Source: Aquabacterium sp.
Lineage (GTDB): Bacteria > Pseudomonadota > Gammaproteobacteria > Burkholderiales > Burkholderiaceae_C
Reading direction: 5' to 3'
NCBI RefSeq assembly: GCF_016234775.1
Contig: NZ_JACRAH010000001.1
Location: forward strand, 186,001 to 250,000
Length of the DNA stretch: 64,000 nt
The notes under the pieces were generated by a model. The model was not told the DNA's origin. It was given only the letters and a program-made list of their open reading frames with translations, and ran no database searches. Positions 26,978-36,031 of the stretch are shown here, piece by piece. Made by a program: the position numbers and the translations under genes. How positions within the stretch are numbered: the first letter of the stretch is position 1; each line of letters begins with the position of its first letter.

Positions 26978-27024
26978 GCGTGGCACTTTTCCGGACACCA
27001 TTGACGGTGTGAAAAAACCGGCGA

Positions 27025-27405
27025 TCAGCCGGGTATCAACACGCTGGACGACGGCTTGGCTGGGTTGTAATAGACCTTGACCTTCTGACCGACCGGAAAG
27101 GGCGCAAGCTCATTCAGTGCCTGTTGCTCGTCAAAATGATTCAGGCCAAAGGCGCGCAGGCGATCACCGGTGTACGTTGTGCCGTTGACGGTGTAGCGAT
27201 AGCGAACTTCGGTGAACCACTCGTGGGTGGGCGTGCCACTTTGCTCACCCGTTTCGTTGCGGGCCCGGGCCCTGGATACCAGCATTTCGCCTTCAACCGA
27301 GGGCCAGTTAGGGCTGGCCTGCTTGATCTGCCAGGCATGCCAGGCGAGGTAGACCGCGCCGACGATGAAGGCGATGATCAGGTACTTGCCAAGGTCGTCG
27401 GGCAT
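27025..27405 (-). CDS. DUF3592 family membrane protein
   Basis: A 126-residue protein with one N-terminal transmembrane helix (about residues 6-25) and an extracytoplasmic beta-rich domain typical of DUF3592 (GEMLVSRARA, VRYRYTVNGTTYTGDRL, VKVYYNPAKPSSSVL). The family has no defined function. It stands alone between the RND operon and yfbR. Confidence 0.82.
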   Translation of the reverse strand: MPDDLGKYLIIAFIVGAVYLAWHAWQIKQASPNWPSVEGEMLVSRARARNETGEQSGTPTHEWFTEVRYRYTVNGTTYTGDRLRAFGLNHFDEQQALNELAPFPVGQKVKVYYNPAKPSSSVLIPG

Positions 27406-27508
27406 GGATGTGGTGTCTTGAGTGCAATCAGGGTGACAAGCGTCGTGAACCGGCGGGATTTGCGCGAAGATGGGAACCCGTCCTTCTTTGCATGTCGCTG
27501 CTGACTTT

Positions 27509-28114
27509 ATGCCTCAAACCGCTGCGCCTCACAGTCCTTTTTACGCCCACCTGTCGCGTCTGCGCTTCATCAAGCGCTGGGGGCTGATGCGCAATGCGGT
27601 GGAAGAAGACGTGGCTCAGCACAGCTGGGAGGTCGCCGTGATTGCGCATGCGCTGGCCGTGATCGCGCGTGACGTGCTGGGCAAGCCGATCGACCCCAAC
27701 GCCGTGGCCACCCGTGCCTTGTTTCACGATGCCACCGAGGCCATCACAGGCGATCTGCCTACGCCGGTGAAGTATTCCCCCGCGATGCGCCACGCCACCC
27801 AGAATCTGGAAGGCGAGGTGTGCGAGGAAATGCTGCGCCTTTTGCCGCCCGCCGTGAGGCCTGCCCTGAAATCGGCGATGGACCATCACGAATGGCCAGG
27901 TGAGGAGGCTCGTCTGATCAAGTCCGCTGACCGACTGGCCGCCTGGTTGAAGTGCCGGGCGGAGCTACGGTATGGCAACAAGGAGTTCGAGCAGGCGACC
28001 GTGCAAGTCAAATCGAAGATTGACGAGCACATGACACCTGAAGTGCAGTACTTCCTGGACACCTTCGGCTCGGCCTACGAGTTGACACTCGATTCGTTGA
28101 TGCAAGGGGAGTGA
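27509..28114 (+). CDS. yfbR: 5'-deoxynucleotidase YfbR (HD domain)
   Basis: A 201-residue HD-domain phosphohydrolase that removes the 5' phosphate from deoxynucleoside monophosphates in the cytosol. Metal ligands are visible at DVAQHSWEVA (His, about residue 36), FHDATEAITGDLPTPVKY (HD pair, about 71-72, with the family-specific TGDLPTPVKY) and KSADRLAAW (Asp, about 140). The ATG at 27509 gives the standard N-terminus. The stop overlaps the GTG start of the following SulP gene. Confidence 0.92.
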   Translation: MPQTAAPHSPFYAHLSRLRFIKRWGLMRNAVEEDVAQHSWEVAVIAHALAVIARDVLGKPIDPNAVATRALFHDATEAITGDLPTPVKYSPAMRHATQNLEGEVCEEMLRLLPPAVRPALKSAMDHHEWPGEEARLIKSADRLAAWLKCRAELRYGNKEFEQATVQVKSKIDEHMTPEVQYFLDTFGSAYELTLDSLMQGE

Positions 28115-29769
28115 GCCTTTTGACCGGGCGTGGACCGAGTTGGCAGGATGTGCTCGCAGGCTTGTCGGTAGCAGGCTTGCTCCTGCCAGAGGCCGTTGCC
28201 TATGCAGGCATCGGCAACATGCCGCCGCAGGCCGGCGTGCTGGCGTTGTTCGCCGGTCTGTTGAGCTATGCCCTTCTGGGGAGCAGCCGATTTGCGATCG
28301 TGTCGGCCACATCGTCCTCTGCAGCGGTGCTGCTGGCCGCAACGGGCTCGCTGGCTGGCCTGAACACGGTCATGCGCATGGAGTTGGCGGCGGGCCTGGT
28401 CCTGCTGACGGGCTTGTTGTTCGCGCTGGGTGCACTGGCCAAGGTGGGCGCAGTGTCGGCCTTCATTTCCAAGCCGGTACTCAGAGGATTCGCTTTCGGC
28501 CTGGCCTTGATCATCATCGTCAAACAGTTGCCCAAGTTGTTGGGGGTGCCGGCGCATGGGCATGACGCCCAGGCCTTGCTCATGAACTTGTGGGCCAGTC
28601 ATGCGCAATGGCATGGTGCCAGCATGATCCTGGGCGTCCTGGCATTGCTGGCGCTGTATGCGTTTTCTCGGCTGGGGCGGCGCTGGCCTGGCGCTTTGTT
28701 GGTCATGCTCGCGGGGATCGCGGCGCAGCATCATCTGCAGTTGGCTGACAGGGGGGTGGCTGCCGTCGGCGTCATCGAACTTCATCTCAACCAGCCGGCG
28801 TGGCCCTCATTGCAGCGCGAGCAGTGGTTGCGTCTGGGGGAGCTAGCCGTGGCAATGGTGCTCATCCTGTACGCCGAGTCCTATGGCGCCATACGCAGCC
28901 TGGCGATCAGGCACGGAGATGACGTTCAGCCCAATCGGGATCTGCTGGCGCTCGGTGTGGCCAACGTGTTGAGCAGCATCGTGCATGGCATGCCGGTGGG
29001 CGCAGGCTATTCGGCCAGCGTGGCCAACGAATCAGCGGGCGCGCAGTCCCGCTGGGCGGGCCTGGTTGCCCTGGCCGTTCTGCTGGTGGTGGCCTTGAGC
29101 TTGTTGCCTGTGGTTGCCTACATGCCGGAACCGGTACTGGGGGCCATCGTGATCCACGCGGTGACCAACATGCTGGACCCGCGTGTCTTTCGGCCCTATT
29201 TCGTATGGCAGCGCGACCGACTGGTGGCCATGCTGGCTGTGGCCGGCGTGCTGTGGCTGGGGGTGCTGGATGGCTTGCTGGCATCCATCGGGATCAGCCT
29301 GTTCATGACCTTGCGAGGTCTGGCGCAAGCCCGTGTGGCCGTGCTGGGGCGACTCGACGAGGGGCACGATTTCATCGACGAGAAGCTCTCGCCGCTGGTT
29401 CGTCAGGAAGAGGGGTTGCTGATCCTTCGGCCGGAGGCGCCCATGTTTTTCGGCAACGTCGAAAGCCTGATGGCTCAAATACGCGCGCAATGGCGGCGCT
29501 GCCCTTCCGCCCGGTGCCTCATCCTGAGTCTGGAGGAGTCGCCCGATCTGGACGGCAGTTGTGTTGAGGCCCTGAAAGACCTGAACATCGACATGGGCAA
29601 TGCCGGGCAATTACTCATGGTGGCGCGGCTCAAAAGCCGTCCGTACATCGTTTTGCAGCGGGCTGCGCTGCCACAGACGAGCCTCACCATGCTCAGCATT
29701 GATGACGCGGTCAAACTGGCGCGTGCGCAACTCGACGCCGGGCACCGCCCGACAAAGAACGGCGGGTGA
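28111..29769 (+). CDS. SulP family anion transporter with STAS domain (second copy)
   Basis: A 552-residue SulP transporter with about 10-14 helices in residues 12-400 (SVAGLLLPEAVAYAGIGNMP early) and a C-terminal STAS domain (about 425-535; LSLEESPDLDGSCVEAL). It is clearly diverged from the SulP at 11961. The GTG start lies behind AAGGGGA and overlaps the yfbR stop, implying coupled translation. No sulfur genes are adjacent, so the transported anion is open. Confidence 0.9.
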   Translation: MSLLTGRGPSWQDVLAGLSVAGLLLPEAVAYAGIGNMPPQAGVLALFAGLLSYALLGSSRFAIVSATSSSAAVLLAATGSLAGLNTVMRMELAAGLVLLTGLLFALGALAKVGAVSAFISKPVLRGFAFGLALIIIVKQLPKLLGVPAHGHDAQALLMNLWASHAQWHGASMILGVLALLALYAFSRLGRRWPGALLVMLAGIAAQHHLQLADRGVAAVGVIELHLNQPAWPSLQREQWLRLGELAVAMVLILYAESYGAIRSLAIRHGDDVQPNRDLLALGVANVLSSIVHGMPVGAGYSASVANESAGAQSRWAGLVALAVLLVVALSLLPVVAYMPEPVLGAIVIHAVTNMLDPRVFRPYFVWQRDRLVAMLAVAGVLWLGVLDGLLASIGISLFMTLRGLAQARVAVLGRLDEGHDFIDEKLSPLVRQEEGLLILRPEAPMFFGNVESLMAQIRAQWRRCPSARCLILSLEESPDLDGSCVEALKDLNIDMGNAGQLLMVARLKSRPYIVLQRAALPQTSLTMLSIDDAVKLARAQLDAGHRPTKNGG

Positions 29770-29838
29770 ATTCGCCGACTTGGTGCATAAATTGCTTCTC
29801 CTTGGGCTCACACATCACATTTCGCCTGAGGTTGTTTC

Positions 29839-30780
29839 ATGAAGTCGTTTATCCGTGCGGCAGAGATCTGGTTGCCTGCCCAAGACCATTCCTTGCTCGA
29901 ATTTGGTGCGGGCCTGTTCGGGGATGCCTTGAGTTTTGGTGCACTCAGCCAGACCATGTGTTTCGGTCGCGCTGACGGTTTGCCCGGGGAGGCTTGGGGC
30001 AAGGGCCATCCGGTGCTGCTCAAGCATTTCGAAGGGTCGGATTTTCGTCGTATCGGTGCCGCCGACGTGGCAGGCCTGACCTGCGCAGTGGCCTTGCCGT
30101 TTTTCAAAGCTGGCGAGGTGAGCGCCGTCGCGGTTCTCTTTGGTGGTGACGACGAGTCCAGCAAGGGGGCGATTGAACTCTGGCGCAATGACCCGCGCAT
30201 CAGTTCCGATATCACCTTGCTGGATGGCTATTACGGTGGTCTACCTCCTGAATTCGAGCAGTTATCGCGCGATGCCTACCTGCCGCGCGGCATGGGTTTG
30301 CCGGGCATGGCCTGGCAGCGGGACGAGTCCGTGATGTTGGGGCAGGCGGACGCCAGCACCAGCTTCCTTCGTGGTAACGCGGCCAGCGACGCGGGCATCT
30401 GCCGAGCGCTGGCATGGCCATGCCAGTCCATGACCAATGCCAGCTATGTGCTCATGTTGTTGTCTGGCACAGCAACGCCCGTTGCGCGCCGCATGGAGCG
30501 CTGGGTGGTGGACGCAGCCAGTGGCAGCCTGGTTCTGGCAGGAGGCTATTGCGAAACCGAGGGGGAGTTGCCTGGTGCATCTGCGGCGTTCAGTGTGGAG
30601 GAGGCTGATCCCTTGATTCGACAACTCCTGAGCGATGGCACCCCCGTTCTGTCTGAGACCGCGCAGTCCATGTCAGGGGTGATCGGGCGCGCAGCCGTCA
30701 AGGCTGGCGTCCAGGGGTGCTTGTGCCTGCCCGTCGTGGTTGAAGACAAGGTCACGGAGTTCGTGGCGCTCTATCTTTGA
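29839..30780 (+). CDS. Hypothetical protein with GAF-like halves
   Basis: A 313-residue soluble protein with no signal peptide or transmembrane helix. I do not recognise a family firmly. Both halves have the look of a GAF domain: residues about 5-110 (GLPGEAWGKGHPV, AALPFF-type strand, AVAVLFGG) and about 145-313 (GLPGMAWQRDESVML, then KAGVQGCLCLPVVVEDKVTEFVALYL at the end). The repeated GLPG(E/M)AW element suggests an internal duplication. It could be a small-molecule or redox sensor lacking an output domain. A ribosome binding site is weak. Neighbours give no clue. Confidence 0.7.
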   Translation: MKSFIRAAEIWLPAQDHSLLEFGAGLFGDALSFGALSQTMCFGRADGLPGEAWGKGHPVLLKHFEGSDFRRIGAADVAGLTCAVALPFFKAGEVSAVAVLFGGDDESSKGAIELWRNDPRISSDITLLDGYYGGLPPEFEQLSRDAYLPRGMGLPGMAWQRDESVMLGQADASTSFLRGNAASDAGICRALAWPCQSMTNASYVLMLLSGTATPVARRMERWVVDAASGSLVLAGGYCETEGELPGASAAFSVEEADPLIRQLLSDGTPVLSETAQSMSGVIGRAAVKAGVQGCLCLPVVVEDKVTEFVALYL

Positions 30781-30904
30781 ATAGGCGTTTGCGCTGCCTT
30801 GTGGGCGGCGCCCTTGATGGCGTAAATACCTGTAAATGTGCGGGAGCGGGTAGACAGGAAGCAGGTCAGGTGCGTTAAATGGTCATCTTCACAACTGGAG
30901 TGTC

Positions 30905-31363
30905 ATGATGATCAAGAAGCTCCTGCTTTCTCTGGCGGTGCTGTGCGCCGCCCCCGCGTTCGCCGAAACCAATGTGGGTATTTCGATCGGCATCCACCAG
31001 CCCGGGATGTACGGCCGCATCAATATCGGCAACTATCCCGAGCCGGTTGTGGTGTACCCACAGCCCATCATCGTTCAACCCTCGCCGGTTGCGGTCTATC
31101 AAAGTCCGATCTATCTGTATGTGCCACCGCAGCATCAACGTGACTGGCGGCGCTATTGCAGTCGCTATAGTGCGTGTGGGCAACCGGTGTTTTTTGTCCG
31201 GGAGGAGTGGGTGAAGGAGCGTTGGGAGCGAGAACATGCGCGCGACCGCCGCTTCGCTCCGCCGGATCGACAGGACCATGGGCGTGGTAACGCCTACGGT
31301 CACGACAAGGAGCGCCGGGACAAGGGGCGCGGGCATGACCGACGTGATCGCGACCGTGATTGA
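30905..31363 (+). CDS. Secreted hypothetical protein with charged tail
   Basis: About 152 residues. A signal peptide (cleaved near AFAE, residue 20) is followed by a Pro/Val/Tyr-rich stretch (YPQPIIVQPSPVAVYQ, about 50-65), a conserved-looking core with two Cys (WRRYCSRYSACGQPVFFV, about 77-94), and a very charged Arg/Asp/His/Lys tail of about 50 residues. Similar small periplasmic proteins occur in Burkholderiales without known function. A second ATG follows directly at 30908. A GGAG ribosome binding site precedes the start. Confidence 0.75.
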   Translation: MMIKKLLLSLAVLCAAPAFAETNVGISIGIHQPGMYGRINIGNYPEPVVVYPQPIIVQPSPVAVYQSPIYLYVPPQHQRDWRRYCSRYSACGQPVFFVREEWVKERWEREHARDRRFAPPDRQDHGRGNAYGHDKERRDKGRGHDRRDRDRD

Positions 31364-31400
31364 TCGAATAATGGCACGTTGACCTGAGGAGATCTAGAAG

Positions 31401-32063
31401 ATGCGTCCGGTGCTGGGCCGTGTGGCCGAAGATGATGACGGTGCCGAGATGGTGCCTTTCCAGGGCTTGACGCGTTTCGAGCGTCAGTTGCCGGTCCGGC
31501 AGGTGTCCTACTACATCTGCGGCGAGTTGCAGGCGCCGCAGTACTACACGGAATTGTTCTACACGCTGCGCACGGCCAGTGACACCGATCTGATCTACCT
31601 GCATCTGAATTCGCCGGGTGGAGACTTCAACACAGGCATGCAGTTGATCAACAACATCGCGGCCTCGGATGCCAAGGTGGTAACCGTGCTGGAGGCGCGG
31701 GCCTATTCGATGGCCGCCATGGTGTTCCTCAGTGGCGACGAGTTGTACGTTCATGACAACTGTCAGCTGATGTTCCACACCTATTCCGGTTTCTTCTCCG
31801 GCAAGGGCCACGAGCAGCAGGCCGAAGTGGCGGCGCTGGGCAAGTGGTTCGAGAAGGTGATGCACCGCATCTGCACGCCCCTGCTGACTGACGAGGAGGT
31901 CGACAGCATCATCAAGGGCGCGGATTTCTGGATGGATTCGGATGAGATCCGGCATCGCCTCGGGCAGGAGCGGCGCCGTCGCAAGGAGTCGCAACCCCCG
32001 CGGCCTGCTGCGGCCAAGCGTGCCAAGGGCGCGTCCACCGTGAGCCGCAAGCGCAAGGTCTGA
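31401..32063 (+). CDS. ClpP-like serine protease (ClpP/crotonase fold)
   Basis: A 220-residue cytosolic ClpP-family protein. The oxyanion region is [14 protein letters not shown] (about residues 73-86), the nucleophile is in [10 protein letters not shown] (Ser about 106) and the catalytic His in MFHTYSG (about 131). It differs strongly from housekeeping ClpP and has a basic C-terminal tail ([15 protein letters not shown]), so it is a divergent paralogue, perhaps not partnering with ClpX/A. No ATPase subunit is nearby. A GAGGAG site precedes the ATG. Confidence 0.82.
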   Translation: MRPVLGRVAEDDDGAEMVPFQGLTRFERQLPVRQVSYYICGELQAPQYYTELFYTLRTASDTDLIYLHLNSPGGDFNTGMQLINNIAASDAKVVTVLEARAYSMAAMVFLSGDELYVHDNCQLMFHTYSGFFSGKGHEQQAEVAALGKWFEKVMHRICTPLLTDEEVDSIIKGADFWMDSDEIRHRLGQERRRRKESQPPRPAAAKRAKGASTVSRKRKV

Positions 32064-32115
32064 GGTCGTCGGGCTGGTCCAAGCAGCGCTGGCCGGTTTC
32101 GGTTATCGTTTGCGG

Positions 32116-33042
32116 ATGCAGCCCATTCTTTCTGTTCAGAACCTGTCGAAGTCCTACGCTTCGGGGTTCCAGGCGCTCAAGCGCGTCAACCTGGATATCC
32201 ACCGGGGTGAGATCCTGGCCTTGCTGGGCCCCAATGGGGCGGGCAAGACCACGCTCATCAGCATCATCTGTGGCATCGTGACGCCCTCTGAGGGCTCGGT
32301 CACGGTGGGCGGGCATGACATCGGCCGCGACTACCGCCTCACCCGCAGCCTGATCGGCCTGGTGCCCCAGGAATTGACCACCGATGCCTTCGAAACGGTG
32401 TGGGACACGGTCTGCTTCAGCCGCGGCTTGTTCGGCAAGGCGCCGAATCCCTCGCTGATCGAGCAGATCCTCAAGGACCTTTCCCTGTGGGACAAGCGTG
32501 ACAACAAGATCATCACCTTGTCGGGCGGCATGAAGCGGCGCTTGCTGATTGCCAAGGCCCTGTCGCACGAGCCTCAGATTCTGTTCCTCGATGAGCCCAC
32601 GGCGGGGGTCGATGTGAACCTGCGCCGGGACATGTGGCAACTGGTGCGCAAACTGCAGCAGGCCGGCGTGACCATCATCCTGACCACGCACTACATCGAA
32701 GAGGCGCAGGAGATGGCCGATCGCATTGGTGTGATCAACAAGGGCGAGATCATCCTGGTCGAGAAGAAGGACGAGTTGATGCGCAAGCTTGGCAAAAAGC
32801 AGTTGACGCTGCATCTGCCCGAGGCCCTGGCAGCTGTGCCTGCCGGCCTGGACGCCTACGTCTTGACGCTGTCTGCCGATGGCCATGAGCTGTGCTGCAC
32901 GTATGACGCGCTGGATGACAAGGTCAACGTGCCCGAGTTGCTCAACGCCTTGATCGCTGCAGGCGTTCGTTTCAACGACATTCAGACAACTCAGAGCTCC
33001 CTGGAAGACATCTTCGTGGGCCTGGTGGAGCGCGCATCATGA
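32116..33042 (+). CDS. ABC exporter ATP-binding protein (YadG-like)
   Basis: A 308-residue ATPase of the ABC-2 export type. Walker [10 protein letters not shown] (about residues 38-46), signature [15 protein letters not shown] (about 136-150), Walker [13 protein letters not shown] (about 156-167) and switch His TTHYIEEA. The C-terminal 70 residues form the extra domain seen in YadG/NodI-like proteins. The ATG at 32116 is preferred over a TTG two codons upstream. The stop overlaps the permease start (ATGA). The substrate is unknown. Confidence 0.9.
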   Translation: MQPILSVQNLSKSYASGFQALKRVNLDIHRGEILALLGPNGAGKTTLISIICGIVTPSEGSVTVGGHDIGRDYRLTRSLIGLVPQELTTDAFETVWDTVCFSRGLFGKAPNPSLIEQILKDLSLWDKRDNKIITLSGGMKRRLLIAKALSHEPQILFLDEPTAGVDVNLRRDMWQLVRKLQQAGVTIILTTHYIEEAQEMADRIGVINKGEIILVEKKDELMRKLGKKQLTLHLPEALAAVPAGLDAYVLTLSADGHELCCTYDALDDKVNVPELLNALIAAGVRFNDIQTTQSSLEDIFVGLVERAS

Positions 33043-33800
33043 ATTTCCACGCCATCCGCGCCATCTACATCTTCGAGATGGCCCGTGCCCGTCGCACGCT
33101 GATGCAAAGCATCGTGTCGCCTGTGATCTCGACATCGCTGTATTTCGTGGTGTTTGGGGCGGCCATCGGCTCTCGCATGCAGGAGGTGGACGGCATCAGC
33201 TATGGCGCCTTCATCGTGCCGGGGCTGATCATGTTGTCCTTGTTGACCCAGAGCCTGTCCAATGCCTCGTTCGGCATTTATTTCCCGAAGTTCACGGGCA
33301 CGATCTATGAGCTGCTGTCGGCACCGATCTCGCCGTTCGAGGTGGTGCTCAGCTATGTTGGGGCGGCGGCCAGCAAGTCCATCATCCTGGGCCTGATCAT
33401 CCTGGCGACGGCAGGCTTGTTCGTGCCGCTGCATGTCGAGCACCCGCTGTGGATGTTGATGTTCCTCGTGCTGACCTCGGTCACCTTCAGCCTGATCGGT
33501 TTCATCATCGGCCTATGGGCGGACAGCTTCGAGAAGCTGCAGGTCGTGCCCTTACTGATCATCACGCCGCTGACCTTTCTGGGTGGCAGCTTCTACTCGA
33601 TCAAGATGCTGCCGCCGATCTGGCAGACCATTTCACTGTTCAATCCGGTGGTCTATCTGGTCAATGGCTTTCGGTGGTGCTTCCACGGGCAGGCCGATGT
33701 GGGCCTGGCGGTGAGCCTGGCCATGACCTTGGGTTTCACCGCCGTGTCCTTGATTGTGGTTGCCTGGATCTTCAAGACGGGCTACAAGCTCAAGCGCTGA
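33039..33800 (+). CDS. ABC-2 type permease (YadH-like)
   Basis: A 253-residue inner-membrane permease with six predicted helices and the ABC-2 signature region ([34 protein letters not shown], about 183-216). It pairs with the ATPase encoded immediately upstream. Relatives export polysaccharides, lipids or drugs; nothing nearby defines the cargo. It is convergent with the histidine kinase gene 20 bases away. Confidence 0.9.
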   Translation: MNFHAIRAIYIFEMARARRTLMQSIVSPVISTSLYFVVFGAAIGSRMQEVDGISYGAFIVPGLIMLSLLTQSLSNASFGIYFPKFTGTIYELLSAPISPFEVVLSYVGAAASKSIILGLIILATAGLFVPLHVEHPLWMLMFLVLTSVTFSLIGFIIGLWADSFEKLQVVPLLIITPLTFLGGSFYSIKMLPPIWQTISLFNPVVYLVNGFRWCFHGQADVGLAVSLAMTLGFTAVSLIVVAWIFKTGYKLKR

Positions 33801-33819
33801 AGCCTGGCCTTGATGCCTG

Positions 33820-35076
33820 TCAGTCGGCCGGAGCCAGGGGCAGCACCAGGCGCATGGTGACGCCCCGGCTGCTGTTGTGCAGCATCTCGGCGGTGCCGCC
33901 ATGCAGTTCCATCACCCGTTTGACAATGTGCAAGCCCAGCCCATGACCAGTCGCGTTATGCGGGTTGGTGCTGCGCACGCCTTTTTCGAACAGAACGGGT
34001 ACCAGTGATGCGTCCATGCCAGGGCCTTGATCACGCACGTCGAACACCAGTGCCAGAGGGGCATCGGAGTCGCTCAAGGTCAGCACGACAGGCTTGTCTG
34101 AGCTGCTGAACGCCAAGGCGTTGGACAGCAGATTGCGCAGCGCGAGCCGCATGAGGCTCATGTCCATGGCCACTGTGCGGGTGATGCTGGGGCGCTCCAT
34201 CATGATGCGATGACGCTCGGTGTCGGGGAAGTCCGCCAGGGTGAGGCTGATCAGCGTATCGACGTTGGTGTCTGCGCGATCGGCCGGGCCTGATCGGGTG
34301 AGCAGGGCGGCCACAGCCAGAGTGTTGTCGATGTTGGCGAGCACTTGCCCCATCACGCCTCTGGCACGCGACAGGCGCTGCGCGGCGCTTGGTTCTTTGG
34401 CATCTGTCAGCAGATGCGCCGCGCTTTGCAGTGCAGCAGAGGCGTTGTTCAAGGGTTGTCTGACCTCGTGGGCCAGCACGGTCAGCATGTCGCGGCGTTC
34501 GCTTTGCAAGGTTCGCGTTTCCTGCGCCTGGCGCTCCACCTGGTGGCTGAGTTGCTGCTTGTCCTTGATGAGGTGGTCGTAGGCGATCTGCTTGCCCAGC
34601 GCGGCGCCCAGGACATCGGCCATCAGTTGCAGTGTGTGGACGTCTTCATCGTTGAAGGCATCCACCTTGTCCGACATCACCTTGAGTACCCCGACGGGGG
34701 CCCGGTTGTGCAGCAAGGGGGTGCAGACCATGGAGCGAACGCCGACGCGTCGGCAGGCGGGCAGGTCGACGCGCGGGTCATGCTCGGCGTCCGTGCAGCG
34801 AAGTACCTCCAGCGTACGGACACACAAGCCCGAGAGGCTGCTGGCCTGAGACAGGCGCATGCCCACAAAGGGGTTCATGCTGCCGCAGGTGGCTCGGTAA
34901 ACCATGCTGTCTTGTTCCACCAGTTCTACCACCGCACCTTTGGCGCCAGTGAGCTCCTGCAGGTTGTCGACCACGGTCTGCATGAAAGCGTCAAGGTCGA
35001 ACGCCGCCTGGACAATGAGCGATTGCATCTGAATGATGCGTTCGAGTTTGACGGGGGGCAGTGCCACCTGAGTCAT
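33820..35076 (-). CDS. GAF-domain sensor histidine kinase
   Basis: A 418-residue cytosolic kinase without transmembrane helices. An N-terminal GAF domain (about 20-170) is followed by a coiled-coil linker, the phospho-acceptor box VLAHEVRQPLNNASAAL (His about 206) and a HATPase_c domain with the N box (LRNLLSNAL, about 315), G1 (DQGPGMD) and G2 (GHGLGLHIVKRVMELHGG, about 379-396). No response regulator is adjacent, so it is an orphan kinase. The signal bound by the GAF domain is unknown. Confidence 0.9.
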   Translation of the reverse strand: MTQVALPPVKLERIIQMQSLIVQAAFDLDAFMQTVVDNLQELTGAKGAVVELVEQDSMVYRATCGSMNPFVGMRLSQASSLSGLCVRTLEVLRCTDAEHDPRVDLPACRRVGVRSMVCTPLLHNRAPVGVLKVMSDKVDAFNDEDVHTLQLMADVLGAALGKQIAYDHLIKDKQQLSHQVERQAQETRTLQSERRDMLTVLAHEVRQPLNNASAALQSAAHLLTDAKEPSAAQRLSRARGVMGQVLANIDNTLAVAALLTRSGPADRADTNVDTLISLTLADFPDTERHRIMMERPSITRTVAMDMSLMRLALRNLLSNALAFSSSDKPVVLTLSDSDAPLALVFDVRDQGPGMDASLVPVLFEKGVRSTNPHNATGHGLGLHIVKRVMELHGGTAEMLHNSSRGVTMRLVLPLAPAD

Positions 35077-35170
35077 GTGCGCCCTTCAAGGAAGTGAGCC
35101 TGAACTGCCTGAGGTATCAAGGCCATTGTGGCGGTGCAGGGCAGGTTCATGCCAGATGACAATGAAGCGC

Positions 35171-36019
35171 TCAGGGTGCTCTTTGCAGGATTTGCGTCAA
35201 ATTTATGAGTGTCGCAGCGCATTCCTGATCGATTTTGACGGTCAACATGGAATCTGCTCGCGTGATGCCATGATTGATGGCGACCACAGGTTTGCCCAGC
35301 TTGTGTGCCAGGTCGGCAAACCGGAATCCTGAATAGACCATCAGAGAAGAACCTACTACGATCAGGCCGTGTGCCTGCGCCACCATGTGCGTGGCTGCCT
35401 GTACGCGATCGCGAGGGACGTTGTCACCAAAGAAGACGACATCGGGTTTCAGGATCCCGGCGCATTCGGGGCAAACCGGAGGCTGGAACGCCGCGTAAGC
35501 GCTGTCTTCCAGGTGCACGTCGCCATCCGGCGCCTGGCTCGACATGACGGGACTGAAACCCGCGTTGCTCGCGTCCAGTTGGGCCTGCAAGGTTGATCGG
35601 GGTAGCCTGGTGCGGCATGAAAGGCACACGACTTCGGCCAGCGCGCCATGCAGCTCGATCAGTGTCTGGCTGCCGGCTTTCTGGTGCAGTCCATCGACGT
35701 TCTGGGTGATCAAGCCCGTGAGCCAACCTTGTTGTTCCAGCATGGCCAGGGCCGTGTGCCCTGCGTTGGGCTGACACGCCTTGATGCGTGGCCAGCCAAG
35801 GAAGCTGCGCGCCCAATAGCGGCGTCGAACCGTTTCGGAGGTCAGAAAGGCCTGGTGCTGAATGGGGCGAGCGTGTTGCCACTGGCCGTGCTCATCCCGG
35901 TAGGCTGGGATGCCACTGGCCGTACTGAGGCCCGCGCCTGTGATGGCTGCAAAGGGGCCATGGCGGAGCAAGGCGGCCAGCCGATCGATGTCGTGACTGG
36001 CCTGGCCTTGCTCGTTCAT
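35171..36019 (-). CDS. NAD-dependent protein deacylase (Sir2 family)
   Basis: A 282-residue sirtuin that removes acyl groups from lysine using NAD. NAD-binding GAGLSTASGIPAYRD (about residues 24-38), TQNVDGLHQKAGS (about 117-129) with catalytic His in ELHGAL, zinc cysteines CLSC and CPEC, and the VGSSLMVYSG segment are all visible. A loop of about 45 residues separates the two CxxC pairs. It aligns with class II (SIRT4-like) bacterial sirtuins rather than with short CobB. It is followed upstream by the PiT transporter, with no evident link. Confidence 0.9.
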   Translation of the reverse strand: MNEQGQASHDIDRLAALLRHGPFAAITGAGLSTASGIPAYRDEHGQWQHARPIQHQAFLTSETVRRRYWARSFLGWPRIKACQPNAGHTALAMLEQQGWLTGLITQNVDGLHQKAGSQTLIELHGALAEVVCLSCRTRLPRSTLQAQLDASNAGFSPVMSSQAPDGDVHLEDSAYAAFQPPVCPECAGILKPDVVFFGDNVPRDRVQAATHMVAQAHGLIVVGSSLMVYSGFRFADLAHKLGKPVVAINHGITRADSMLTVKIDQECAATLINLTQILQRAP

Positions 36020-36031
36020 GTCAATCCCTGG

